Source: Insulibacter thermoxylanivorax
Lineage (GTDB): Bacteria > Bacillota > Bacilli > Paenibacillales > DA-C8
Assembly: GCF_015472005.1 (NCBI RefSeq)
Contig: NZ_BMAQ01000014.1
Location: forward strand, 1 to 64,000
Reading direction: 5' to 3'
DNA length: 64,000 nucleotides
Shown here: in pieces, positions 55,649 to 64,000 of the stretch
How positions within the stretch are numbered: position 1 is the first letter of the stretch
Layout of the letters: each line of letters opens with the position of its first letter
The notes under the pieces: model-generated
Database searches by the model: none
What the model was told of the DNA's origin: nothing
What the model saw: the letters and a program-made list of their open reading frames with translations, nothing else
Translations under genes and position numbers: made by a program

Positions 55649-56452
55649 TCATCCGGCCTTGTCGATCTCATCGATCACGCGCTGTAAGTCACGCAAGGTA
55701 GTGATCTCATACCGCGGCTGAATCTCCCCGTCCGCGCTCATACCGCGGCGATTGATCCATACTGAAGCGATCCCTGTCCGATTCGCTCCCAGGATGTCCG
55801 TCGTCAGTTTGTCCCCGACCATCACGGCTTCCTGAGGTTCAACTCCAAGCAAGCGAAGCGCTTCTTGGAATAGCCGCTCATCCGGCTTGCCGTATCCGTA
55901 GTTGCCGCTGATCATGATATGGTCGAAGTACGGCGGAAGCTCAGGCACACCGTTCAGCTTCTCCTGCTGCAGATCCGGTGAACCATTCGTAAGCAGGAGC
56001 AGTTTATAGCGCTGCTTGAGCTGATCCAGCACTTCGAAGGTTTCTTCATAGACATAGGAGCGTTTGCGCCGTTCTTCCGGGAACCGTTCCCCTAGCTTCT
56101 TCCCTAAGTCCGGATCATCGACGCCCAGAGCGCGGAGCCCCTTCGTCCATGCATCGGCGCGGTACTGCGGAACGATGCGCTGCAGCCGGCGGAAATGCTC
56201 ATCCTCGCCTGCCTCAAACTTCCCCCACAATCCTTCGAATGGGTTGATCCCGATGTTCACCGTGAACGGATAGGTCTCATAGGATTCGTACAATGCTCGT
56301 GCTTCCCTGCGCACAACCTCCTCAAGCCTCGCAGGATCCACGCCTGCCTCCTGGGCAGCAACCTGGCATGTCGCTTGAAATGCTTCGTCGACGCTGCGCT
56401 CATCCCAAAGCAGCGTATCATCCAGGTCGAACAATACAGCTTTCACCGTCAT
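55649..56452 (-). CDS. HAD-superfamily hydrolase (YfnB-like subgroup)
   Basis: A 267-aa phosphatase. Motif I AVLFDLDDTLLWD at residue 5, a helical cap (about 20-120), motif II LLLLTNGSPDLQQEK, motif III YGYGKPDERLFQEAL, and motif IV MVGDKLTTDILGANRTG. It stands alone on the minus strand. Substrate unknown. Confidence 0.88.
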   Translation of the reverse strand: MTVKAVLFDLDDTLLWDERSVDEAFQATCQVAAQEAGVDPARLEEVVRREARALYESYETYPFTVNIGINPFEGLWGKFEAGEDEHFRRLQRIVPQYRADAWTKGLRALGVDDPDLGKKLGERFPEERRKRSYVYEETFEVLDQLKQRYKLLLLTNGSPDLQQEKLNGVPELPPYFDHIMISGNYGYGKPDERLFQEALRLLGVEPQEAVMVGDKLTTDILGANRTGIASVWINRRGMSADGEIQPRYEITTLRDLQRVIDEIDKAG

Positions 56453-56512
56453 GGTTCTCCAGCTCCCTCCACCTTAACGAAATCCCCGGCGCGATCGCGA
56501 TGATGCCTGCCG

Positions 56513-57025
56513 TTATTTCGTCAGATTGATATATTTGATCTGATTCTTGAGGGCAAACTCCCTCAGACGATCAGCCATCGCCGGTATATCGAAGAGATTG
56601 ATCACCTTGCTGAACACCCAGAGCTTGTCGGATGAACGTTGTTTGATCACGATATTGTGCTTCTCAACTTGGATGAACTCGATGTCCTTCGCATTCAGCA
56701 CTCGTTCTCGTCCCCATTTGCGTGTGGCAAGATCCGTCTTGCTGACCTTCAAGTAAGGCTTGCGGAAAGCGAAGAACCAGATCCCTAACAACAAATACGC
56801 GATAAAAGTAATCCAATACATCGTTTCAGATGACTGCACGCCGTAGTACAAGATGCCGTATAACAGCCCTACGCCGATAAATAATACCGGCAGCAAAATG
56901 CTCCGTCCCGTATAGAGATCATAATTCACTTTGCTGTTCACCGTTGTACGCCCGGCACGTTTGCGATATTCATTTACTTTCTGCTGGTTGCGATAGACCA
57001 TGCGTTCCCATTTGCGCGATGACAT
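56513..57025 (-). CDS. 170-aa membrane protein, possibly PH-like (YcxB-type)
   Basis: A basic N-terminus, two hydrophobic segments (about 45-65 and 70-90; LPVLFIGVGLLYGILYYG and WITFIAYLLLGIWFFAF), then a beta-rich C-terminal domain (KPYLKVSKTDLATRKWGRE, IEFIQVEKHNIVIKQRSS) with a final helix. Two transmembrane helices followed by a PH-like domain is the layout of bacterial PH/YcxB proteins. The ATG at 57025 has GGGGG 7 nt upstream. Function unknown. Confidence 0.7.
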   Translation of the reverse strand: MSSRKWERMVYRNQQKVNEYRKRAGRTTVNSKVNYDLYTGRSILLPVLFIGVGLLYGILYYGVQSSETMYWITFIAYLLLGIWFFAFRKPYLKVSKTDLATRKWGRERVLNAKDIEFIQVEKHNIVIKQRSSDKLWVFSKVINLFDIPAMADRLREFALKNQIKYINLTK

Positions 57026-57110
57026 CCTTATGCCCCCTGATCGTAGAATTCCATATTCTCTATTATAAAAGATCAAACCTCTAAAATAAAATCATAGGAC
57101 AATAGGAAGA

Positions 57111-57293
57111 TTATATAAGCGTCCAAGCGCCGTCTTCAAAGATAGAAAGTTTCACGTTACGTGATTGATCCAGATGAAACGGTTTAATCCAGAACCGTGA
57201 GTCTGTTCGATCTTTAACCGGTTCAAACCATGGATCATAGATCCCTGTGATCCAATAGGAAGCGTATGATCCGTTAATGCTTGAGCTGATCAT
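57111..57293 (-). CDS. possible 60-aa protein overlapping the ynzC 3' end
   Basis: An open frame with aromatic-rich content ([32 protein letters not shown]) and an ATG at 57293, 20 nt inside the end of ynzC. A ribosome binding site is weak (GTGGA 5-9 nt upstream). Content looks coding, but I know no family; if real, translation would be coupled to ynzC. Confidence 0.35.
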   Translation of the reverse strand: MISSSINGSYASYWITGIYDPWFEPVKDRTDSRFWIKPFHLDQSRNVKLSIFEDGAWTLI

Positions 57294-57465
57294 CCGAATC
57301 CACGAAACGAATGTTCTCCAGATGCCCGCGCAGCGAAGCGCGGATCCCTTCAAGATACAGCTTGCGAAGCTTCTTCTGTTCGACAAGCTCCTCAGTGGTC
57401 AGTCCAACGGTCTTCTGTTTCTTGAATAGTTCATTAATGCGTCTAATCTGCTCGTCTGTGATCAT
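57274..57465 (-). CDS. ynzC: DUF896-family protein (YnzC-like)
   Basis: A 63-aa helical protein: [38 protein letters not shown], and [15 protein letters not shown]896 is a two-helix family found near lexA in Bacilli. AGGAGG lies 11 nt before the ATG. It is on the same strand as yneA, which is separated from it by about 275 nt with no gene. Role unknown. Confidence 0.85.
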   Translation of the reverse strand: MITDEQIRRINELFKKQKTVGLTTEELVEQKKLRKLYLEGIRASLRGHLENIRFVDSDDQLKH

Positions 57466-57740
57466 CGTCTTGGCTCCCTCCTGTGTACATATCAATACTT
57501 TGACATCCGCCATGGGGAAAGTCAAGAGAACCCGCACAGCAGGCATTAGCCATAGAAAAACCGCCTTGCTGAGAGGCGGTTGTGTCGCGATTATTCGTTA
57601 GTTGATCATGATCCCAGAGGATGGCTCCTCTTACTCCTCGATGCTTCAAAAAAAGCAATGCTGAACGTTCGCGCTGGCTGATCCAGTTCAAAGATGGCAT
57701 ATGATCGATTCGAGATCCTCCATCCCGCTGCCCCCAGCGG

Positions 57741-58199
57741 TTATGGCAGCCTCAGCAGCATCCCCTCATACAGTATGCTGCCCGTTAAGCCGTTCATGTC
57801 CTTCAATCGTCCGATGTAATCATGGATATGGACGTGCTTAGGTTTATGTTCTCTGGCAATCTTCCATAAAGTATCACCGGCTTGCACTTTCACCGTGGCC
57901 CCCTGTTCAAATCCGCTGTCCCCTGGGTTTCCCTCATCGCCGCCGTATGGCTGAATCTGATCGACCCTCGCTTCAGCATAAGGATTCGCAGCCGATGAAG
58001 CGAATACGGAACTATTGCCTATAAGCATGCCGATCAATATGCCTAAGAACAAAACGGTCAAGATAACGGCTGTCATCTTGCGGTTCATAAAAAATAAAGC
58101 ATAATGCCTGTGACGGCCGCGCTGGCCTCGTTTCGTCTTCGATCTATGATGGTGGTCATGTTCCGTTCCCATATATCCCAAAACAGTCACTGCAACCAT
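57741..58199 (-). CDS. yneA: LysM-domain cell-division suppressor (YneA-like)
   Basis: A 152-aa protein, expected to block division during the SOS response. A His/Arg-rich N-terminus (about 1-38) precedes a single membrane segment (about 43-65; AVILTVLFLGILIGMLIG), then an extracellular linker and a C-terminal LysM domain (VKVQAGDTLWKIAREH...). It is divergent from lexA with LexA boxes between, as in Bacillus. The ATG at 58199 has GGAGG 8 nt upstream. It is longer than Bacillus YneA because of the basic N-terminal extension. Confidence 0.85.
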   Translation of the reverse strand: MVAVTVLGYMGTEHDHHHRSKTKRGQRGRHRHYALFFMNRKMTAVILTVLFLGILIGMLIGNSSVFASSAANPYAEARVDQIQPYGGDEGNPGDSGFEQGATVKVQAGDTLWKIAREHKPKHVHIHDYIGRLKDMNGLTGSILYEGMLLRLP

Positions 58200-58211
58200 A
58201 GATACATCCTC

Positions 58212-58225
58212 CAAACATTTGTTCT
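58212..58225. promoter_or_regulatory. LexA box 1 (yneA side)
   Basis: On the minus strand AGAACAAATGTTTG fits GAAC-N4-GTTY. It lies 13 nt upstream of the yneA start and close to its ribosome binding site. Confidence 0.7.
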
Positions 58226-58240
58226 GGTTATATCATAATA

Positions 58241-58254
58241 CGAACAAACGTTTG
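58241..58254. promoter_or_regulatory. LexA box 2 (yneA side)
   Basis: CGAACAAACGTTTG fits CGAAC-N4-GTTY. Confidence 0.82.
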
Positions 58255-58314
58255 TGTCAATAAGAAATATGAAAAAGTTAGAAAGACCGTGATGAATATA
58301 AATAAGTAAAAACT

Positions 58315-58328
58315 CGAACTTATGTTTG
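58315..58328. promoter_or_regulatory. LexA box 3 (lexA side)
   Basis: CGAACTTATGTTTG fits CGAAC-N4-GTTY and lies about 64 nt before lexA. Confidence 0.82.
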
Positions 58329-58330
58329 TA

Positions 58331-58344
58331 CGAACTGCGGTTCT
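58331..58344. promoter_or_regulatory. LexA box 4 (lexA side)
   Basis: CGAACTGCGGTTCT fits CGAAC-N4-GTTCY and begins 2 nt after box 3 ends, on nearly the same face of the helix (16-bp centre spacing). Confidence 0.85.
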
Positions 58345-58391
58345 GTGTTATTATTTACCTAGGAGAATCCAGTAAACGGAGTGATTACAAT

Positions 58392-59012
58392 ATGACCAAG
58401 CTATCGAGCAGACAGCAAGCAATCCTTGATTTTATTAAACACGAAGTACGCACCAAGGGTTACCCTCCCTCCGTCAGAGAGATCGGTGAAGCGGTTGGCT
58501 TGGCCTCCAGTTCTACGGTTCATGGTCATCTCGACCGCCTGGAGAAGAAAGGCCTCATCCGCCGGGATGCTACGAAACCCCGCGCGATTGAGATCACGGA
58601 CGGTTCTCTGGACAGCAATGTCTTCCCTGAATCCGTTGCACGCGTACCGCTCATCGGCAAGGTAACTGCTGGCGTTCCAATATTAGCTACCGAGAATATC
58701 GAGGATTACTATCCACTGCCTGCTCATATGGTCGGCGACCATACGGTATTCATGTTAGCCGTCGTCGGCGACAGCATGATCGAGGCAGGCATCCATGACG
58801 GAGACTATGTCATCGTCCGCCAGCAATCAACGGCGAACAACGGCGATATCGTAGTGGCGATGACCGAGGATGATGAAGCGACGGTGAAGCGGTTCTACAA
58901 GGAAAGCGACCATATTCGCTTACAGCCGGAGAACTCAGCCATGGAACCGATTCGCTTGCGCAATGTGAAGATTCTCGGCAAGGTCATCGGACTTTATAGG
59001 GAGATCTATTAA
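58392..59012 (+). CDS. lexA: SOS repressor LexA
   Basis: A 206-aa repressor that cleaves itself when RecA is activated. The winged-helix domain (1-75) starts [14 protein letters not shown] with [20 protein letters not shown] as recognition helix. The cleavage site is Ala93-Gly94, and the serine-lysine dyad is Ser128 (VGDSMIEAG) and Lys166 (ATVKRFY). The ATG at 58392 has GGAG 10 nt upstream. Four LexA boxes lie between it and yneA. Confidence 0.97.
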   Translation: MTKLSSRQQAILDFIKHEVRTKGYPPSVREIGEAVGLASSSTVHGHLDRLEKKGLIRRDATKPRAIEITDGSLDSNVFPESVARVPLIGKVTAGVPILATENIEDYYPLPAHMVGDHTVFMLAVVGDSMIEAGIHDGDYVIVRQQSTANNGDIVVAMTEDDEATVKRFYKESDHIRLQPENSAMEPIRLRNVKILGKVIGLYREIY

Positions 59013-59022
59013 TCACAAGCAG

Positions 59023-59048
59023 ATCGGCAGTGCAATAGCGCTGCCGAT
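59023..59048 (+). terminator. hairpin after lexA
   Basis: An 8-bp stem ATCGGCAG/CTGCCGAT with a 10-nt loop, 10 nt after the lexA stop, followed by TGTTCATG. A weak T-tract. The remaining 59049-59242 region shows no gene. Confidence 0.6.
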
Positions 59049-59242
59049 TGTTCATGTGATGGGCAATGCCCCAAGGACAAAAACCTTCGATCGAGTTCTT
59101 CTCCTTCACTTCTCGGTCTATATTGATTAGGACAATAACCGCAAAAAGCTGGCTGTGCATGGATCATTATTAAGAAAACTCGTATAAAACTATCCGGACT
59201 TGCCGAGGCTTAAAACGCGCCGAACCAGAGCATCTCCATCGA

Positions 59243-59437
59243 TCATGCCGAAAGCGGAAATAAAGCGAGGATCTGATCCATATGGAAGGTGCGATATCCC
59301 CGTTTCTCCTGATCATAGGCGAGCACGAGGCTGCCCTTCACGCGGTGAACGGTGACGATCCGCTTACTGCATCTGTGCATCCGATCCATATAGATGAGCT
59401 CCACACTTCTGCCGATATAGCGATCCATCCTCATCAT
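59243..59437 (-). CDS. 64-aa stand-alone WYL-like protein with SOS-type promoter
   Basis: The sequence reads as a short version of the WYL ligand-binding domain: RYIGRSVELIYMDRMHR, a central strand KGSLVLAYDQEKRGYRTFHM and a final ILALFPL. WYL domains usually sit behind a helix-turn-helix; none is present here. The ATG has a perfect AGGAGG 5 nt upstream. Its promoter holds two near-consensus LexA boxes, so it is probably induced by DNA damage. WYL proteins such as PafBC regulate damage responses in other bacteria, but the function of this one is unknown. Confidence 0.72.
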   Translation of the reverse strand: MMRMDRYIGRSVELIYMDRMHRCSKRIVTVHRVKGSLVLAYDQEKRGYRTFHMDQILALFPLSA

Positions 59438-59501
59438 GTCCCCCTCCTGGGCTTATGGACTGAGCGAGATTCAGCGGTCATCGTGTGATCCAACATTCAT
59501 G

Positions 59502-59515
59502 CGAACATACATTCT
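59502..59515. promoter_or_regulatory. near-consensus LexA box downstream of the WYL-gene start site
   Basis: CGAACATACATTCT (CGAAC-N4-ATTC) differs from GAAC-N4-GTTC at one core position. It would lie at about +8 to +22. Confidence 0.55.
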
Positions 59516-59530
59516 GTCTCTTATCTATAT

Positions 59531-59559
59531 TATATACTCGAATATACGTTCGCATTCAA
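59531..59559 (-). promoter_or_regulatory. promoter of the WYL-like gene with LexA box in the spacer
   Basis: TTGAAT, 17 bp, TATATA on the minus strand. The spacer contains CGAACGTATATTCG (59539-59552), a LexA-like box with one core mismatch, so a bound repressor would block polymerase. Confidence 0.62.
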
Positions 59560-59600
59560 TGGGAATGATCAAATTTTTCTCGTGTTCCATCATGCACAGC

Positions 59601-59635
59601 AAAAAAAGACTGCCAATCGTGGGAATCGGCAGTCT
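59601..59635 (-). terminator. intrinsic terminator of glnA
   Basis: On the minus strand AGACTGCC...GGCAGTCT (8 bp plus further pairs) is followed by seven T residues, about 40 nt after the glnA stop. Confidence 0.85.
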
Positions 59636-59672
59636 AAAGATAAGGGCTTGTCCGTTTTATCTTAATATGTCC

Positions 59673-61001
59673 TTAATATAAAGTCATGTATTGGTCGCGT
59701 TCCCATTGATGAACATGGGTACGGTACATATCGTATTCGATCTCTTTGAGTTCGAGGAAATTCGTCAAGGCATGTTCGCCGAGGGCGTCACACATCACTT
59801 CATCGCGCACGAGTTCATCGATCGCTTCCCGCAGCGACTTCGGCAGGCTGGGGATGCCGTTCTGGATGCGCTCTTCCTCGGACATGATATAGATATTGCG
59901 ATCCACCGGCTCCGGCAGTTCCATCTTCTTCTCGATACCATCCAAACCGGCGCGCAGCATAACCGCGAGAGCTAGATAAGGATTGGCCGATGGATCGGGA
60001 CTGCGCACCTCGATGCGCGTGCTTAAGCCGCGGGAGGCAGGGATGCGGATCATCGGGCTGCGGTTGCTTGCCGACCAAGCCACATAGCAGGGCGCTTCAT
60101 AACCGGGTACGAGGCGTTTGTAGGAATTGACCGTCGGGTTCGTCACCGCGGTGAAGGCCCGCGCATGGTACAAGATGCCCGCCATGTATTGACGCGCGGT
60201 CTCGCTTAGACCCAGTTCATCATCCGGATCGTAGAAAGCATTGGTATCGCCCTTGAACAGCGAGAGATGGCAGTGCATCCCGGAGCCGTTCATCCCGAAC
60301 AGCGGCTTCGGCATGAATGTGGCATGCAAGCCGTGCTGTCTGGCGATGGTCTTCACGACGAGTTTGAAGGTCTGGATCTGATCCGCGGCCGTTACGGCGT
60401 CCGCATATTTGAAGTCGATCTCGTGCTGTCCCGGGGATACTTCATGATGGGAGGCCTCGATCTCGAAGCCCATCTCCATAAGCGTCAACACGATCTCACG
60501 CCGGCAGTTCTCCCCGAGGTCCGTAGGCGCAAGATCGAAATATCCGCCGTGATCATTCAGCTCCAGAGTCGGGGCCCCGCGCTCATCGGTCTTAAACAGG
60601 AAAAACTCCGGTTCCGGACCGACATTCATCGCGGTGAACCCCATCTCTTCGGCGATCTTCAGGTTCCGCTTCAAGATGTTGCGCGGATCCCCAGGGAAAG
60701 GCTGTCCATCCGGCAGATAGACGTCGCAGATCAGACGCGCGACGCGGTCCGTTGTCACCCAGGGGAAGATAACCCAGGTGTTGAGATCCGGATAGAGATA
60801 CATATCCGACTCCTCGATCCTTACATATCCTTCGATGGAGGAACCGTCGAACATCATCTTGTTGTCCAAGGCTTTCTCCAGCTGGTTAACCGGGATCTCA
60901 ACGTTCTTAATCGTTCCCAGCAGATCTGTAAACTGCAGCCGGATGAATTTTACGTTATTATCTCTTGCTTGTTTGAGGATGTCTTCCTTTGTATACCCCA
61001 C
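59673..61001 (-). CDS. glnA: glutamine synthetase, type I
   Basis: Makes glutamine from glutamate and ammonia. The 442-aa length fits the Gram-positive GSI-alpha class. Seen are [20 protein letters not shown], the metal/glutamate region [12 protein letters not shown], the ATP/latch regions [17 protein letters not shown] and [19 protein letters not shown], with [11 protein letters not shown]-like [13 protein letters not shown]. There is no adenylylation tyrosine signature. The start is GTG with AAGGAG 8 nt upstream. It lies 33 nt after glnR, the standard glnRA operon; the enzyme itself signals to GlnR in Bacillus. Confidence 0.97.
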   Translation of the reverse strand: MGYTKEDILKQARDNNVKFIRLQFTDLLGTIKNVEIPVNQLEKALDNKMMFDGSSIEGYVRIEESDMYLYPDLNTWVIFPWVTTDRVARLICDVYLPDGQPFPGDPRNILKRNLKIAEEMGFTAMNVGPEPEFFLFKTDERGAPTLELNDHGGYFDLAPTDLGENCRREIVLTLMEMGFEIEASHHEVSPGQHEIDFKYADAVTAADQIQTFKLVVKTIARQHGLHATFMPKPLFGMNGSGMHCHLSLFKGDTNAFYDPDDELGLSETARQYMAGILYHARAFTAVTNPTVNSYKRLVPGYEAPCYVAWSASNRSPMIRIPASRGLSTRIEVRSPDPSANPYLALAVMLRAGLDGIEKKMELPEPVDRNIYIMSEEERIQNGIPSLPKSLREAIDELVRDEVMCDALGEHALTNFLELKEIEYDMYRTHVHQWERDQYMTLY

Positions 61002-61034
61002 ATGAACAACTCCTTCATCATTGTCGAACGCGTG

Positions 61035-61448
61035 TTATGTTTTGAAAAACCTTGCAAGCTCTCCTTGCAATAAGGTTGTCCTATTGTATCGATTGCCCGT
61101 TAGCATCTGGTGCTTCATCAACCGGCGGAACTGCTTGGAATCTGCAAATTTCCGCCGTTGTTCTTCGCTCTGCGGTGTGATGACTGTCGCTTCTTCTGAG
61201 TCCGAATTGACCGGCTTCAGCATCTGTTTAATCCCCGCGATATTGACGCCCTTCTCGATGAGGCTCTTGATCTCCAGCAATCGCTCTACATCGTTAAAGG
61301 AGAACAGACGCTGGTTGCCTTTGGTGCGTGCAGGTCTAACCAGTCCATGCTGTTCATAGTAACGAATCTGCCGCGCAGACAGGTCCGTCAGTTTCATCAC
61401 CGTACTGATCGGAAACAAGGCCATGTTGCGACGGAGTTCATCACTCAT
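61035..61448 (-). CDS. glnR: MerR-family nitrogen repressor GlnR
   Basis: A 137-aa repressor of glnRA under nitrogen excess. The winged helix-turn-helix (about 14-80) is ISTVMKLTDLSARQIRYYEQ with GNQRLFSFNDVERLL. The C-terminal tail (RRLMKHQMLTGNRYNRTTLL, then GELARFF) is the family's signal-sensing tail. The ATG has AGGTGG 9 nt upstream. Operon with glnA. Confidence 0.96.
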   Translation of the reverse strand: MSDELRRNMALFPISTVMKLTDLSARQIRYYEQHGLVRPARTKGNQRLFSFNDVERLLEIKSLIEKGVNIAGIKQMLKPVNSDSEEATVITPQSEEQRRKFADSKQFRRLMKHQMLTGNRYNRTTLLQGELARFFKT

Positions 61449-61488
61449 GGGACCACACCACCTAATTTAGTTATTGAAGTTACCCATC

Positions 61489-61516
61489 ATTGTATCATGT
61501 TCAGATAAGGTGTCAA
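61489..61516 (-). promoter_or_regulatory. promoter of glnRA
   Basis: TTGACA, 16 bp, TACAAT on the minus strand, with a TGA before the -10 box. No exact TGTNA-N7-TNACA GlnR site was found overlapping it. Confidence 0.65.
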
Positions 61517-61597
61517 TCGATGTGAGGTTTGTGAACACACACTGTTACTGCTTGCCTGGGCAACCCAGATATGAGCGGATCGTGATCCAGGTCGTCC

Positions 61598-62878
61598 TCA
61601 GATCTTGGCCGGATCGATTCGCCCGCTCTGGACCAGATGATCAAGCGCTGTTAGTACTCCCAGCTTCGCATGGGCATAGGTTAGTCCACCCTGTACATAT
61701 GCAATATAAGGTTCACGAATCGGCGCATCCGCCGAAAGCTCCAAACTTCCCCCTTGGATAAAAGTGCCCGCAGCCATAATGACTTGATGTTCATATCCAG
61801 GCATATCCGACGGAACCGGCACGACGTGGGAATCGATGGCCGAAGCCCGCTGGATCCCTTGAACAAAAGCGATCAATTCCTCCGCATCATGGAAGCGAAT
61901 CGCCTGAATGATGTCCGTCCGCGGTTCATCCACCGTCGGCGAGGTCACATAGCTTAGTTCTTGGAAGACCGCTGAAGTCAGGATGCTTCCCTTCAGAGCT
62001 TGTCCAACGGTATGAGGAGCCATGAACAGCCCTTGATACATCAGCGCCGTGGCCCCAAGCATCGCACCTACTTCACCGCCGAGACCCGGCACCGTCAGAC
62101 GATAAGCCGCAAGATCCACATAGCGTTTCTTGCCGACGATATAGCCGCCGGTATGCGCCAGGCCGCCGCCGGGGTTTTTGATCAGGGAGCCTGCCATCAG
62201 GTCAACGCCGACTTCCGTCGGTTCATAGATCTCCGCAAATTCGCCGTAACAGTTATCAACGAAGATGATGAGATCCTGGCGAATCGCGCGGATCTGATTC
62301 ACCATCTCCGCAATATCGGCGATGCTGAAAGAACGCCGCCAAGAATATCCGCGGGAACGCTGTATGCCGATCACCTTCGTCTGCGGGGTGACTGCCTGCC
62401 GCACAGCGTCCCAATCAACGGAACCATCCTCGCGCAGCGCCACTTCGCTGTAGGAGATCCCAAGATCCCGCATGGAGCCGGTTCCGTCCCCCTCTTGGCC
62501 GATCACTTTGTGAAGCGTGTCATAAGGCGTGCCTGTGATGTACAGAAGGTGATCTCCCGGCCGCAGCACCCCGAAGAGCGCTGTGCCGATCGCATGGGTG
62601 CCCGATGCGAAGTGCGGCCTTACCAGCGCAGCTTCTGCACCGAATACATCCGCATAGATCTGATCCAGCACCTCTCTGCCTAGATCATTGTATCCATAAC
62701 CTGTGGAGGAATTCAGATGGAAGTCGCTGACCCGCTGTGCTTGGAAAGCTTCGATCACCTTCGCTTGATTGTACTCCGCAGTGCGTTCCACCCCTTCAAA
62801 ATAAGGCTTGGCTAAATTCTCTGCTCTTTCGATTAGATCTTTGTATCGTTCGAACAATTCGCGCATTCGTGCTGTCAA
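61598..62878 (-). CDS. ynbB: PLP-dependent YnbB-like protein (methionine gamma-lyase/aluminium resistance family)
   Basis: A 426-aa PLP enzyme of fold type I. The active-site Lys is expected in LMAGSLIKNPGGGLAHTGG (K after SLI), with FVDNCYGEF (Asp) and SGTHAIGTALFGVLRPGD as cofactor contacts. Database names vary and the natural reaction is not established. The start is TTG at 62878 with AGGAG 10 nt upstream. It lies between hflX and glnR, as in Bacillus. Confidence 0.88.
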   Translation of the reverse strand: MTARMRELFERYKDLIERAENLAKPYFEGVERTAEYNQAKVIEAFQAQRVSDFHLNSSTGYGYNDLGREVLDQIYADVFGAEAALVRPHFASGTHAIGTALFGVLRPGDHLLYITGTPYDTLHKVIGQEGDGTGSMRDLGISYSEVALREDGSVDWDAVRQAVTPQTKVIGIQRSRGYSWRRSFSIADIAEMVNQIRAIRQDLIIFVDNCYGEFAEIYEPTEVGVDLMAGSLIKNPGGGLAHTGGYIVGKKRYVDLAAYRLTVPGLGGEVGAMLGATALMYQGLFMAPHTVGQALKGSILTSAVFQELSYVTSPTVDEPRTDIIQAIRFHDAEELIAFVQGIQRASAIDSHVVPVPSDMPGYEHQVIMAAGTFIQGGSLELSADAPIREPYIAYVQGGLTYAHAKLGVLTALDHLVQSGRIDPAKI

Positions 62879-63009
62879 TGTGTCTACTCTCCTCGTCCCT
62901 GATAATAATCAATCGATAACGCAAGCATATAAGTGCGGACTCTAACCAGCCTATGGCAGAGCCCATTCACCAACATAGCATAAAGTCATGACAAAAACAT
63001 CCGCCGCGG

Positions 63010-64000
63010 CTATTCCACACGATAATCCTCGAGCTCGCGGGCAACTTGCGCGAGAATCGAGGACCTCGCGCTTACCCGGAGCAGGATCGATTCCGCCTCC
63101 GCCTCCTCTTCTTCCTGACGAACGACCCCGCCTATGCGATAGATCTTTGCGATGAGATCACCGCGGATGATCGGAATGCGGTACAGGTGCTCCTCTTCCT
63201 CTAACCTGTCTTGCAGATATTGGACAACGCGTTCAAGATCCTCATCGCTGTAGGCAGAGATCCTCATCCAGGGATCCTTCGCGATCAGCGTATCCTGCTC
63301 TTCCGGCGTGAGCAGGTCGATCTTATTGAATATGACGATCCTGTCCTTGCCTTGTGCTCCGAGTTCCGCAAGCACCTCTTCGACAACGGCCATCTGCTGA
63401 TCCCGCATCGGCGATGAACTGTCAACGACATGCAGGATGATGTCCGCTTCATTGACCTCCTCCAGCGTAGCGCGGAAGGCGGCAACCAGGTCGTGAGGCA
63501 GGTTCTGGATGAAGCCGACGGTATCGGTCAGCACCAGGTCCAATCCATTCGGCAGCGTCAATCGCCGCGACGTTGGGTCGAGGGTTGCGAACAGATTATC
63601 CTCCGCTAACACATCCGCCTTCGTCAAGCGGTTGAGCAGCGTCGATTTGCCCGCATTGGTGTAGCCGACAAGCGCGAGCTGTGTGACTCCGGAACGACGT
63701 CGCTTTGTGCGGTGCAGCTGTCGGTGGCGCTTCACCTCTTCGATCTGCTCTTTGAGGTCGCGGATCCGCCGCTGGATATGTCGGCGGTCCGTCTCAAGCT
63801 GCGTCTCCCCGGGACCGCGGGTACCGATGCCCCCGCCGAGGCGGGAGAGATTCTTGTAATGCCCCGCGAGTCTCGGCAGCAGGTACTGCAGCTGCGCCAG
63901 TTCCACTTGCAGCTTTCCCTCTCTTGTCTTCGCCCGTTGAGCGAAGATATCGAGGATGAGCTGCGTGCGGTCGATGATCTTCGCATCGATCGCCGACTCC
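63010..64000 (-). CDS. hflX: ribosome-associated GTPase HflX, 5' part outside the window
   Basis: The frame is open to the window edge, so about 80-100 N-terminal residues are missing (330 codons present). The visible part has the HflX helical linker ([20 protein letters not shown]), G1 [13 protein letters not shown]3 [12 protein letters not shown]4 NKID and G5 ISAYS. HflX splits stalled or hibernating ribosomes. Gene order hflX-ynbB-glnR-glnA is retained. Transcription runs on the minus strand with ynbB 130 nt downstream. Confidence 0.95.
   Translation of the reverse strand, partial: ESAIDAKIIDRTQLILDIFAQRAKTREGKLQVELAQLQYLLPRLAGHYKNLSRLGGGIGTRGPGETQLETDRRHIQRRIRDLKEQIEEVKRHRQLHRTKRRRSGVTQLALVGYTNAGKSTLLNRLTKADVLAEDNLFATLDPTSRRLTLPNGLDLVLTDTVGFIQNLPHDLVAAFRATLEEVNEADIILHVVDSSSPMRDQQMAVVEEVLAELGAQGKDRIVIFNKIDLLTPEEQDTLIAKDPWMRISAYSDEDLERVVQYLQDRLEEEEHLYRIPIIRGDLIAKIYRIGGVVRQEEEEAEAESILLRVSARSSILAQVARELEDYRVE

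Noticed and set aside
61449-61560. GlnR operator upstream of glnR
   Set aside because: Several TGTGA- and TCACA-like pieces exist, but none fits TGTNA-N7-TNACA at the right spacing.

Overview
The window looks like chromosomal DNA from a spore-forming Firmicute of the Paenibacillaceae type: moderately GC-rich, AGGAGG-type ribosome binding sites, frequent GTG/TTG starts and most genes on the minus strand. Supporting markers are a Tlp-type spore protein gene, a YpdA-type bacillithiol disulfide reductase, Bacillus-type gluconokinase, and the block yneA / lexA / glnA-glnR / ynbB / hflX, which resembles gene order known from Bacillus. No rRNA, tRNA, IS element, prophage or convincing CRISPR array was seen.

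Layout. 0-7 kb: ilvA, a secreted SH3b-NlpC/P60 cell-wall hydrolase, a DUF985 cupin, NADP-type glutamate dehydrogenase and an LtaS-family sulfatase. 7-12 kb: a SNF2 helicase with its SWIM zinc-finger partner and a 65-aa protein. 12-19 kb: glutaminase, a new 44-aa gene, and a NupNOPQ-type nucleoside ABC transporter whose lipoprotein gene is separately terminated and cut off from the ATPase/permease genes by about 1 kb of non-coding DNA with two repeat arrays, both stepping by 52 bp. 19-31 kb: small unknown proteins, an AEC carrier, a PDZ-Lon-type membrane protease, uracil permease, Dps, a DMT transporter, a PrsA-like foldase, YpdA, an RluD-like synthase, a low-molecular-weight phosphatase and a HAD hydrolase. 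31-36 kb: gluconokinase, dfrA-thyA and thioredoxin-like proteins.

36-47.5 kb is the most distinctive region: a tight Tad/Flp pilus cluster (CpaE/TadZ, CpaF/TadA, TadB, TadC, Flp pilin, two TadE-like pseudopilins, a large DUF5702-like protein, prepilin peptidase) with a Ser/Thr kinase fused to a ParA-like domain at its upstream end and an FHA-domain protein at its downstream end. Two look-alike terminator hairpins with the same flanks and a bulge at the same place lie in front of the kinase and of the CpaE gene, and may be a cis-acting RNA control element.

48-64 kb: a YlmA-like ABC ATPase with a receiver-like protein, endonuclease IV coupled to a 91-aa internally deleted Fpg/MutM-like protein, tlp, RNase Z, cobalamin-dependent methionine synthase, a HAD hydrolase, a membrane protein, ynzC, and the SOS region. 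The yneA-lexA intergenic space has four LexA-type boxes. On the other side of lexA, a 64-aa stand-alone WYL-like protein has its own promoter with two near-consensus LexA boxes. glnA-glnR, ynbB and a 5'-truncated hflX close the window.
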